Of a DNA stretch of 17,882 nt, positions 7,882-13,699 are shown in pieces (position 1 is the stretch's first letter; the number at the start of each line of letters is the position of its first letter). The position numbers and the translations under genes were made by a program. Below the pieces are notes generated by a model. It was not told the DNA's origin. It did not search any database and was given only the letters and a program-made list of their open reading frames with translations. Source of the stretch: JASEJA01 sp038872535 (GTDB taxonomy: Archaea; Thermoproteota; Bathyarchaeia; Bathyarchaeales; Bathycorpusculaceae); assembly GCA_038872535.1 (NCBI GenBank), contig JAVZJY010000022.1, positions 1 through 17,882 of the forward strand. The letters run 5' to 3'.

Positions 7882-8622
7882 ATGCAAGCGAAAATTTACG
7901 CGTCTCCACGTTACTTGCCTTTCGGCGACAGTGCCCTAGTCACCGAGTTTAGCGATGCAATAAGTCTTGAAGCGAATCAAAAAGTTATAGCTTTAAACCA
8001 AGCCATTTTAAAAGCCAACATTGTAGGAGTTGAAGAGACGGTTCCAACATATCGATCTCTCCTTATTCGCTATAACCCATTAAAAACCACTTACGAGCAG
8101 CTTGTGTTCCAAATCAAAGACATTGAAAAAAACCTTGGCAAGTTTGCAAGAGGAACTGAAGGAAGAAGGATAATTGTTCCAGTGGTTTATGGTGGAGAGT
8201 ACGGACCAGACTTGGGGTTTGTCGCCCGATATCATGGCATAACGGAAGAAATGGTTGTGAAGTTGCATTCTGAAAGGGAATATAGGGTTTTCATGATTGG
8301 ATTCGTCGCTGGTTTTCCATATTTGGGGGAAGTTCCAGATGAAATTGCGACACCGCGCCTTGAAACCCCAAGACTAAAGGTTCCAGCAGGTTCCGTGGGC
8401 ATAGCAGAAAAACAGACGGGAATCTACCCTTGCGAGGCGCCGGGCGGATGGCGAATAATAGGCAGAACACCACTCAAACTCTTCAATCCACTTCAACATC
8501 CACCAGCACTTTTAAGCCCAGGCGACACTGTGAAGTTTAAACCAATCTCTGAAAGCGAACTTAAAACAATCGAAGAAGCAATTTTGAAAGGCGAATGGAA
8601 ACCCACCTTCGAGGAGAAATAA
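7882..8622 (+). CDS. pxpB: 5-oxoprolinase subunit B (KipI-like)
   Basis: The PxpB/KipI-type subunit (allophanate hydrolase subunit 1 fold) of 5-oxoprolinase. Recognisable family stretches are FGDSALVTEF near the N-terminus, GFVAGFPYLGEVP in the middle and EAPGGWRIIGRTPLKLF toward the C-terminus. The reading frame is also open to a TTG at 7855, which would overlap pxpA by 17 bases, but I choose ATG 7882 (246 residues): it has AAAGG about 7 bases upstream and gives the usual short lead before the FGDSAL block. Its stop TAA runs directly into the pxpC ATG. PxpB and PxpC act together, by analogy with the ATP-dependent phosphorylation half of the reaction. Confidence 0.93.
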   Translation: MQAKIYASPRYLPFGDSALVTEFSDAISLEANQKVIALNQAILKANIVGVEETVPTYRSLLIRYNPLKTTYEQLVFQIKDIEKNLGKFARGTEGRRIIVPVVYGGEYGPDLGFVARYHGITEEMVVKLHSEREYRVFMIGFVAGFPYLGEVPDEIATPRLETPRLKVPAGSVGIAEKQTGIYPCEAPGGWRIIGRTPLKLFNPLQHPPALLSPGDTVKFKPISESELKTIEEAILKGEWKPTFEEK

Positions 8623-9573
8623 ATGCAAGTTTTCCAAGTTTTAAAGCCAGGATTATTCACAACTGTTCAAGACATGGGAAGGTTTGGCTATCTAAAATAT
8701 GGTGTGCCAATTTCGGGCGCCATGGACACCTTCGCATTAATTGCAGCAAACCTTCTAGTTGAAAATAACCCAAACGACGCTTGCTTGGAAATAACCTTAA
8801 TAGGTCCAGAACTTAAAGCCCTAACAAAAACCTATATTGCAGTAACAGGCGGGGACGCAGAACCAAAAATCAATGGCGAAAATGTTCCCATGTGGCAAAC
8901 ATTACCAATAAAAGAAGGTGACATAATCTCCTTTGGCAAGATGAAAAGCGGATGTCGAACATACATCTCCATAAAAGGAGGAATAAATACGCCATTGGTG
9001 CTTGGAAGCAGATCAACATATGTGCGCGGAGGATTTGGTGGCATAAACGGCAGACACTTGAAAACTGGAGACATAATTGAAGGATTCGCCACTCCGCCGC
9101 TTAAAACGGAATATGCAATGCCAGGAGAGTTGATACCGCAATACACGGGCAAATTTGCTGTTCATGTGGTATTGGGACCGCAAACTGCCATGTTCACTGA
9201 AAATGGAATAACAACCTTTCTATCAAACCCGTACAAAGTTACATCAGAAGCAGACCGCATGGGATACAGACTTGAAGGCCCAGCAATAGAGCATAAAGCA
9301 AAAGCAGACATCGTTTCAGACGCTCTCTTGCCCGGCGCAATCCAAGTTCCAAAAAATGGAAAACCAATAGTGATAATGCGGGATGCCCAAACAACAGGTG
9401 GTTATCCAAAAATTGCCGTAGCAATCACGCCAGACATTTCCTTGCTTGGACAGGCAAAACCAAACGACACAATAGAATTTTCCAAAATAACAATGCAATT
9501 AGCCCACGAAAAAACAAAAGCCTATTGCCGAACGCTTAACAACCTAAGCAACATGCTGTTGAAGAAGCCATAG
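8623..9573 (+). CDS. pxpC: 5-oxoprolinase subunit C (KipA-like, biotin-dependent carboxyltransferase fold)
   Basis: A 316-residue PxpC/KipA-type subunit (allophanate hydrolase subunit 2 fold). Family signatures include GLFTTVQDMGRFGY near residues 10-23, GVPISGAMD (about 27-35), LGSRSTYVRGGFGG in the middle and RDAQTTGGYPKIA near the C-terminal third. Length is as usual for the family. GGAG in the pxpB tail lies 7-8 bases before the ATG, which directly follows the pxpB stop. It ends with TAG, one of two TAG-terminated genes in the window, followed in frame by TAA ten codons later. It is the last gene of the operon; a new TATA box follows at about 9597. Confidence 0.94.
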   Translation: MQVFQVLKPGLFTTVQDMGRFGYLKYGVPISGAMDTFALIAANLLVENNPNDACLEITLIGPELKALTKTYIAVTGGDAEPKINGENVPMWQTLPIKEGDIISFGKMKSGCRTYISIKGGINTPLVLGSRSTYVRGGFGGINGRHLKTGDIIEGFATPPLKTEYAMPGELIPQYTGKFAVHVVLGPQTAMFTENGITTFLSNPYKVTSEADRMGYRLEGPAIEHKAKADIVSDALLPGAIQVPKNGKPIVIMRDAQTTGGYPKIAVAITPDISLLGQAKPNDTIEFSKITMQLAHEKTKAYCRTLNNLSNMLLKKP

Positions 9574-9596
9574 CATTTAATTTCAAATAATAATAA

Positions 9597-9605
9597 TTTA
9601 TAAAT
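9597..9605 (+). promoter_or_regulatory. TATA-like box before the small membrane-protein gene
   Basis: TTTATAAAT, 32-40 bases before the ATG at 9637, predicts a transcript start near 9627 and so an almost leaderless message. A 16-base inverted repeat at 9621-9636 covers that predicted start. Confidence 0.45.
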
Positions 9606-9620
9606 TCTGTTCTGATAATA

Positions 9621-9636
9621 AATTGTTGGAACAATT
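9621..9636. repeat. 16-base inverted repeat ending at the start codon
   Basis: AATTGTT-GG-AACAATT: two perfect 7-base arms around 2 bases, finishing immediately before the ATG at 9637. The 2-base centre is too small for a stable RNA hairpin, so a DNA operator for a dimeric protein is the more natural reading. Confidence 0.45.
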
Positions 9637-9924
9637 ATGAATAGTGAAGAAATACAAGAGTTACGGCATAACGAGATGATGGCCCTCGTTTTAGCTTGCT
9701 TAGGATTGGTCATGATGTTTGTTGGCATAATATTAATGGCAGTAAGGGCATCTCATCTGGAGTGGCGTGGCTAGACATTATGGCAAGTATTCGATTATCC
9801 TTATAGAGATGTTGGTTTGCTCTTATTTGTTACGGGCAGTATATTAGGGATATTCTCTTGTGCAATAGGTTTTAATTATCGCCTTAAAAGAAACAAACTT
9901 TTAGGGAAGGCATGGTGGAAATAA
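9637..9924 (+). pseudogene. Small two-helix membrane protein interrupted by an in-frame TAG
   Basis: I do not recognise a family. Reading from ATG 9637 gives 45 codons, then TAG at 9772-9774, then 49 more codons in the same frame to TAA at 9922-9924. The two halves complement each other: the first has an acidic N-terminus and a hydrophobic segment (about residues 15-36), the second starts with a loop rich in Trp/Tyr/Asp, then a second hydrophobic segment (about 66-83) and a basic Lys/Arg tail. That is a normal two-helix hairpin of 95 residues with the stop in the external or linking loop. Either a nonsense mutation (for example CAG to TAG), a sequencing error, or a translated amber codon explains this. 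Weak SD (GGA about 8 bases before the ATG); a T-rich tract follows. Confidence 0.55.
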
Positions 9925-9944
9925 CTTTTTTCTCTGTCTCTTTT
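9925..9944 (+). terminator. T-rich tract, candidate archaeal terminator
   Basis: Runs of T (six T at 9926-9931, four at 9941-9944) directly follow the TAA of the small membrane-protein frame. Oligo-T tracts terminate archaeal transcription without requiring a hairpin; none is obvious here. Confidence 0.4.
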
Positions 9945-9972
9945 ATTGATATTTAAAATAAGAGTAATAATT

Positions 9973-10017
9973 GCGTTAACGTATCTGGTTTTAGTCAAGA
10001 AATTGGGGCATTAACGT
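9973..10017 (+). repeat. Pair of direct repeats upstream of moaE
   Basis: GCGTTAACGT (9973-9982) and GCATTAACGT (10008-10017) match at 9 of 10 bases, with 35 bases from start to start. The second copy runs into a TATA-like TTTAATAG (10017-10024) placed for a transcript start close to the moaE GTG. They could be regulator sites; chance is not excluded in such A/T-rich sequence. Confidence 0.3.
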
Positions 10018-10056
10018 TTAATAGAAAACTAGCAATTGTTATTGTGGGTGTTTATC

Positions 10057-10524
10057 GTGAAGACTTTCGCCGGAGTTCATGAGAAAGGAAAATTCTCACT
10101 TTCAGAAGCAATAAGAAACGTTAAAAGTTTGCCCAATTTTGAAGAGGCTGGAGCAATTGCCTTGTTTATTGGAGTAGTTCGCGGAGAAACATTGAAAAAG
10201 GAAAAGGTTCAGAAACTTGAGTTGGAGGCTTATGAGGAGAAGGCAAATGAGGTTTTAGCCAAAATTTGCCAAGACTTAGAGCGAAGAGAGGGCATAGTAA
10301 AAGTTCAAATTCATCATTTACTTGGCGATTTTAACGTCGGCGAAGAAATAGTATATGTTATAGTTGCTGGTTCCCACCGCAAAAACGTTTTTCCAGTTTT
10401 AGAAGAAGCCGTGGAAAGATACAAGAAAGAAGCACCCATCTTCAAGAAAGAATACATCATAGATAAAAACGGAAAAACAACTGCTCACTGGGTATCAGAA
10501 TCATCATCCTCTTTGAAAAAGTGA
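10057..10524 (+). CDS. moaE: Molybdopterin synthase catalytic subunit MoaE
   Basis: MoaE is the large subunit of molybdopterin synthase; it holds the precursor Z pocket while MoaD donates sulfur, giving molybdopterin for Mo or W enzymes. Seen here: GVVRGET early in the protein, GSHRKNVFP (the conserved His-Arg pair) and the PIFKKE segment with its catalytic-type lysines (usual PIWKKE). The frame is open from TTG 10036, but starting at GTG 10057 gives 155 residues, close to the family's usual 150, and places the conserved block at the expected distance. There is no moaD or other cofactor gene in the window, so it stands alone. The gene ends with TGA 58 bases before the next coding region. Confidence 0.88.
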   Translation: MKTFAGVHEKGKFSLSEAIRNVKSLPNFEEAGAIALFIGVVRGETLKKEKVQKLELEAYEEKANEVLAKICQDLERREGIVKVQIHHLLGDFNVGEEIVYVIVAGSHRKNVFPVLEEAVERYKKEAPIFKKEYIIDKNGKTTAHWVSESSSSLKK

Positions 10525-10537
10525 ATTTGGAGAAGGG

Positions 10538-10545
10538 TTATAAGT
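10538..10545 (+). promoter_or_regulatory. TATA-like box for the DUF47-phosphoesterase pair
   Basis: TTATAAGT, about 40 bases before the TTG at 10583, predicts a transcript start near 10568. AAAAGGG at 10567-10573 then serves as the SD about 9 bases before the TTG. Confidence 0.4.
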
Positions 10546-10582
10546 AGACTAACGAAATAAAAGTTTAAAAAGGGATGCAAAT

Positions 10583-11251
10583 TTGGAAAAAAGAAGCTAC
10601 GCATGGTTTGAAAGACGCAGAAGAACAAAAGCTTTAGACTTGGCTCAAGAACAAATAACCAAAGCCTTAGACACAGTAACACTGCTATATCAAGCAATAA
10701 AAAGTATGTCAGAAGGAAAAAAGAAAGAAGCACTCCAAAACGTCGAAAACCTCTTTGAAGTGGAAAAAGAAGTTGACAGCCTACGAACAGAAGTTTTTAA
10801 AGAATTATCAAAGGGTGCAGCCCTATTCGCAGAATACCGCGAGGACTTAATGCACCTTGTAAAGAGGCTTGACACCCTTGCAGATCATGTGAAGGATGTG
10901 GCGAGGTGTATAAAAATGCTTGGAGATGCCCATGTTCCCAAGGAATTGTGGGATAGCACAGTTCACATGACCTCAACATTGGTGGACTGCGCTCACGCAT
11001 TGCGAGGAAGCCTTGAGAAAATCACTGTAGATGCTGCAGCCGCCATGCAAGGCGCTAAAAAAGTGGAAGAAATTGAACATGAAATTGATGAGGAATATTT
11101 GAAAACGAAAGCTTTGTTCACCAAGTTTTCGGACAAAATCAATTGCGGCGCCATGGTAATTTTTGACGATTTAGTCGAGTTTATTGAACACGCTGCTGAT
11201 ATGTGCGCTGATACGGCAGATTACATTGTTATACTTGCAAGCAGAGAATGA
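10583..11251 (+). CDS. DUF47 (PhoU-like) protein
   Basis: A 222-residue all-helical protein of the DUF47/TIGR00153 family, related to PhoU and usually linked with phosphate uptake, most often next to a Pit-type transporter. Acidic E-x-x-x-D type segments likely to bind metal appear at about residues 54-62 (VEKEVD) and 166-174 (EHEID), the two-fold repeat expected of PhoU-like three-helix bundles. The start is TTG with AAAAGGG about 9 bases upstream; no in-frame ATG lies close by. No Pit transporter is in the window; instead a calcineurin-like phosphoesterase follows after 6 bases. The role in phosphate sensing is inferred from the family. Confidence 0.85.
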   Translation: MEKRSYAWFERRRRTKALDLAQEQITKALDTVTLLYQAIKSMSEGKKKEALQNVENLFEVEKEVDSLRTEVFKELSKGAALFAEYREDLMHLVKRLDTLADHVKDVARCIKMLGDAHVPKELWDSTVHMTSTLVDCAHALRGSLEKITVDAAAAMQGAKKVEEIEHEIDEEYLKTKALFTKFSDKINCGAMVIFDDLVEFIEHAADMCADTADYIVILASRE

Positions 11252-11257
11252 AATAAA

Positions 11258-12034
11258 ATGCTGATTGCTCAAATATCTGATGTCCATTGCGGTCCAATGC
11301 TTCGCAGAGACACTCTTAGGGCTGGTATTAAAGAAATTAACGAATTGTCTCCAGATGTAGTTCTGGTTTGTGGAGATTTAACGGAAAACGGTTTAATATC
11401 AGAGTTCGAAACTGCGGTTGAAGAGTTGAAAAAGCTGAAAGCAGAAAAAATAATTTATGTCAGCGGAAACCATGACTATCGGTCCACTGGCTATCTGCTT
11501 TTCAAAGAATTTTTCCCATTCTCACAAGTAACAGAAGTCAACGATGCGGTTATAATGGTTCTCAGTTCAGCCAGACCAGACAGAGACGACGGCGAAGTAG
11601 GCCACAGACAAAACCTTTGGCTTGAAAAAACCCTCGAAAAATACAAAGACAAAATCAAAATAATAGCTCTCCACCACCACATAATTCCAGTTCCAGACAC
11701 AGGCGCAGACCAAATAACAATTGTTGACGCAGGCGATGTCCTAAGAAGCCTCGTAAAATCAAAGGCGAACCTGGTTCTCTGCGGACACCGCCACAGACCA
11801 TGGAGATGGAGAATCGAAGACATGCTCGTAGTTCATGCAGGAAGCATCTCATGCGAAAAACTGAGAGGCTTCTTCTGCAACTCCTACAACATCATAGAAA
11901 TTAAAAACAAGAAAATTGAGGCAAAACTGAAAATCGTAGGCGGGGGCTACGTGGACTTTAAAGAAATAGTGAAAAGAAGAGAGATACTGCAAGCATCTGA
12001 CATTTCACAATACAGCGACTCACTGGCACAATAA
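11258..12034 (+). CDS. Calcineurin-like metallophosphoesterase
   Basis: A 258-residue cytoplasmic member of the calcineurin-like phosphoesterase superfamily, resembling the CpdA/YfcE-type cyclic-nucleotide or phosphodiester hydrolases. The five metal-binding blocks are all present in order: D8-x-H10 (SDVH), GD40, GNH72D, H139-H141 (a three-His run) and GH177RH179. The active site is therefore complete. It starts 6 bases after the DUF47 stop and is probably co-transcribed with it. Substrate (cyclic nucleotide, phosphodiester or protein phosphate) cannot be told from the sequence. A stem-loop follows at 12078-12103. Confidence 0.9.
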   Translation: MLIAQISDVHCGPMLRRDTLRAGIKEINELSPDVVLVCGDLTENGLISEFETAVEELKKLKAEKIIYVSGNHDYRSTGYLLFKEFFPFSQVTEVNDAVIMVLSSARPDRDDGEVGHRQNLWLEKTLEKYKDKIKIIALHHHIIPVPDTGADQITIVDAGDVLRSLVKSKANLVLCGHRHRPWRWRIEDMLVVHAGSISCEKLRGFFCNSYNIIEIKNKKIEAKLKIVGGGYVDFKEIVKRREILQASDISQYSDSLAQ

Positions 12035-12056
12035 ACACTAACAATATACAGAATAC

Positions 12057-12134
12057 TTGTGCCCAGACAATATTAAATCGTTCTCTGAAGTATGGCAGAA
12101 CGACAAGTTTGAAGCCTTACGGAAAGGTCAATGA
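12057..12134 (+). pseudogene. Possible remnant of a SPASM-like C-terminal segment
   Basis: A short frame, TTG 12057 to TGA 12134, reads as CPDNIKSFSEVWQNDKF followed by a few charged residues. The S-F-x-E-x-W-x-x-x-K-F pattern looks like the end of radical-SAM/SPASM proteins (a SF.EIWNS.KF segment). Nothing upstream continues it: a TAA lies a few codons before. If real, it is a decayed fragment overlapping the convergent peptidase gene by 7 bases. Chance is quite possible for 25 codons. Confidence 0.2.
12078..12103. terminator. Stem-loop between convergent genes, possible terminator
   Basis: TCGTTCT (12078-12084) and AGAACGA (12097-12103) are perfect 7-base complements around a 12-base loop, lying between the plus-strand phosphoesterase and the minus-strand peptidase. 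No long T tract follows on either strand, so it may be an mRNA 3'-end structure and not a true terminator. Confidence 0.3.
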
Positions 12135-12475
12135 GGCTTATAGAAATTTTGGAAGGCTTCGATAAATTCTTGTGCAAACTTGTTAGCATATTTTTCTGTG
12201 CCTTTATGCTTTCCATCTCGGGTTCGAAGATGATGATAAAACTCGTGAAGAATCACGAAAGGGTCTTCAAGTTTTTCATGGTTCATGACATAGATAGTCT
12301 TAGTCTTTGAGACATAACACCCAACTTTACCGCTATGCCTCTTCGGCATTCCAACCTTCAAAAGTGGAACAGCAACACCATAATAATGACTAAGCGCATT
12401 CAAAGCTTCATCAGTCTGTTTCATAAGGATCAGACGTACAATTTCAGCCTTAAATGGACGTTCGCGATCAAACAT
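12128..12475 (-). CDS. Small HExxH (ImmA/IrrE-like) putative zinc metallopeptidase
   Basis: A 115-residue protein with the zinc-peptidase motif H77-E78-F-Y-H81 and, after a short gap, E94-K-Y-A-N-K-F-A, which matches the third-ligand E..AN.FA pattern of ImmA/IrrE-type peptidases. The N-terminal half (about residues 20-75) forms the lead-in strand region, with YVMNHEKLEDPFVILHE before the motif. It is small for the family and lacks the DNA-binding partner domain or the adjacent HTH regulator gene seen with ImmA. Single gene, convergent to the phosphoesterase. A TATA-like stretch at 12502-12512 would place the transcript start about 5 bases before the ATG, suggesting a leaderless message. Function unknown beyond likely proteolysis. 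Confidence 0.75.
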   Translation of the reverse strand: MFDRERPFKAEIVRLILMKQTDEALNALSHYYGVAVPLLKVGMPKRHSGKVGCYVSKTKTIYVMNHEKLEDPFVILHEFYHHLRTRDGKHKGTEKYANKFAQEFIEAFQNFYKPH

Positions 12476-12501
12476 AAGCGTACCCCATGCAAGCTCACAT
12501 T

Positions 12502-12512
12502 ATTAAAAATAT
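12502..12512 (-). promoter_or_regulatory. TATA-like box for the small peptidase gene
   Basis: On the minus strand this reads ATATTTTTAAT, centred about 32 bases upstream of the ATG at 12475, so the transcript would start nearly at the start codon. No SD is seen, which agrees with a leaderless mRNA. Confidence 0.35.
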
Positions 12513-12655
12513 TCGTAATTCTAGTTAAACTTGACTGCAAAAGTTTCAACAGTAAATTAGCAAAGTTTAGAACCATAAAACCTAAAATATGGTTTATTTA
12601 GCCAAAATACGCCCGTATAAGGCTTTATTTTTATGTTGATGTGGGATTTACGCAC

Positions 12656-12673
12656 AAATTTACCAGTAAATTT
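12656..12673. repeat. 18-base inverted repeat
   Basis: AAATTTAC-CA-GTAAATTT: perfect 8-base arms around 2 bases, in the gap upstream of the hydrogenase operon. A related CAGTAAATT sequence occurs about 115 bases to the left. A dimeric regulator site is the likeliest reading; the 2-base centre argues against an RNA hairpin. Confidence 0.45.
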
Positions 12674-12754
12674 CCCTTGAAGCTAACTATAACTAAACAG
12701 CATAAGAAAAGGCGCGGAAAGAAATTTATGTGTGAATTAATGGGAGTTGTTGAT

Positions 12755-12765
12755 AAAATTTAAAT
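12755..12765 (+). promoter_or_regulatory. Candidate TATA box of the hydrogenase operon
   Basis: AAAATTTAAAT, the best TATA-like match before nuoA; transcript start would be near 12785-12790, leaving a leader of about 130 bases. A second A/T-rich match at about 12722-12730 is nearly as good, so this is tentative. Confidence 0.25.
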
Positions 12766-12920
12766 CTCGCAGTTTGTTTCAAAAGCGATGGATATAGTGT
12801 TGTGACTGCCGTGTCTCTGGCATGTATGTGTTACTACGGTGTTCGAAAGAGTTTGAAGGAAGAAAGTGGTTAAGTGCGAAGAGGAAATACAATGGTTAAA
12901 ATTGTGGAGGAGGTAAGTCT

Positions 12921-13250
12921 ATGGTTATCGAATTAGCCATAGCTTTCGTTTTAATTTTGGCCGTATCACTTTTAATTTACATGCTTGGTTGTTTATTCGC
13001 AGCAAGACCTACATGCAGCGAAAGTGGTAAATTTGTATATGCTTGTGGTGAGAAAGTGAAATTCGGTAAATTGAAAATTAGCATTTCTCATTATAGATAT
13101 CTCATATACTTTGTAATTCTGGATTCCTCAGTGTTGTTTGCGGCTTTTGCTTCAACGGCACTTAACATAGCAAATGTTTTATTTTTCATACTTTACTTAT
13201 TCATTGTTTTTATGTCTGGCTTGCTGCTTTTGGATGGAGGCGACCGTTAA
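12921..13250 (+). CDS. nuoA: NuoA-like membrane subunit (complex I ND3 homologue)
   Basis: A 109-residue protein with three membrane segments (about residues 3-26, 60-80 and 84-104), the NuoA/ND3 fold that sits at the junction of the membrane arm and the catalytic arm. FVYACGEK (38-45) corresponds to the YECG loop of ND3, keeping the cysteine. The usual acidic FDxE of the second helix appears as ILDSS (66-70): the Asp is kept, the Glu is not. It is first in the operon, with the strong SD GGAGGAGGT ending 6 bases before the ATG. The nuoB start region overlaps its last codons. Assignment as NuoA and not another small membrane protein rests on position plus the YxCG loop. Confidence 0.85.
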   Translation: MVIELAIAFVLILAVSLLIYMLGCLFAARPTCSESGKFVYACGEKVKFGKLKISISHYRYLIYFVILDSSVLFAAFASTALNIANVLFFILYLFIVFMSGLLLLDGGDR

Positions 13251-13699
13251 CGAATTTTACGAGCCTTTTAAAGTGGACGCGACTGAAGTCACCTTGGGTT
13301 CTTCACTTCAATTCTGGAGCATGCAACGCTTGCGATATTGAGGTCGTTGCACTTTTAACGCCTAGGTATGATGTTGAACGTTTTGGAATATTGCTGGAGC
13401 CTTCGCCAAGACACGCGGATGTTCTATTAACCACTGGTGTTGTTACTCGTCAATGTGCGGATAGATTGAGGCGCATTTATGAGCAAATGCCTGAGCCGAA
13501 ATTTGTTGTTGCCATAGGTGCTTGTGCTTGTTCTGGCGGGGTGTTTGAAGGAAACTATAATGTGGTTGGCGGAGTCGATAAAATTATTCCAGTTGACGTT
13601 TACATTCCAGGTTGCCCACCGAAGCCGGAGGCGATAATTGACGGTGTTGTAAAACTGCTTAATTCGCTCAAGGAGGCAAAGCATGTCGATAAACATTGA
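13234..13699 (+). CDS. nuoB: NuoB-like / group 4 [NiFe] hydrogenase small subunit, apparently frameshifted near its start
   Basis: The small subunit holding the [4Fe-4S] cluster next to the catalytic site. Cluster ligands are CNAC, GACACSGG and PGCPP. The SPWVLHFNSGACNACDIE stretch is the group 4 hydrogenase form and not the CC form of bacterial complex I. The conserved frame runs to TGA 13699 but is open upstream with no ATG, GTG or TTG before 13391, a position that would cut off two cluster cysteines. ATG 13234, inside the nuoA tail, begins 13 plausible codons (MEATVNEFYEPFK) in another frame; moving one base at about 13270-13274 (CCTTTTAAAGTGG) joins it to WTRLKSPWVLH. So one base appears extra or two missing, or a +1 frameshift or a non-standard start is used. 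The stop overlaps the next gene by 17 bases. Confidence 0.85.

Larger units (their letters stand above)
12476..12920. other. 445-base intergenic region with inverted repeats; no convincing gene
   Basis: Between the divergent peptidase and hydrogenase operons. I see no tRNA, no C/D-box RNA and no ORF with clear protein character. It holds a peptidase promoter at the left end, inverted repeats at 12607-12618 (ATACG-CC-CGTAT) and 12656-12673, a TATA-like stretch at 12755-12765, a 23-codon frame from GTG 12802 to TAA 12873 of unknown meaning, and a strong SD (GGAGGAGGT, 12906-12914) for nuoA. Confidence 0.6.

Noticed and set aside
12476..12920. tRNA or C/D-box RNA in the gap before nuoA
   Set aside because: A GTTCGA-like stretch at about 12840 has no matching acceptor or anticodon arms, and no paired C and D boxes were found.
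13391..13699. nuoB starting at TTG 13391
   Set aside because: This would remove the first two cluster cysteines and about 39 clearly conserved residues read in the same frame upstream.
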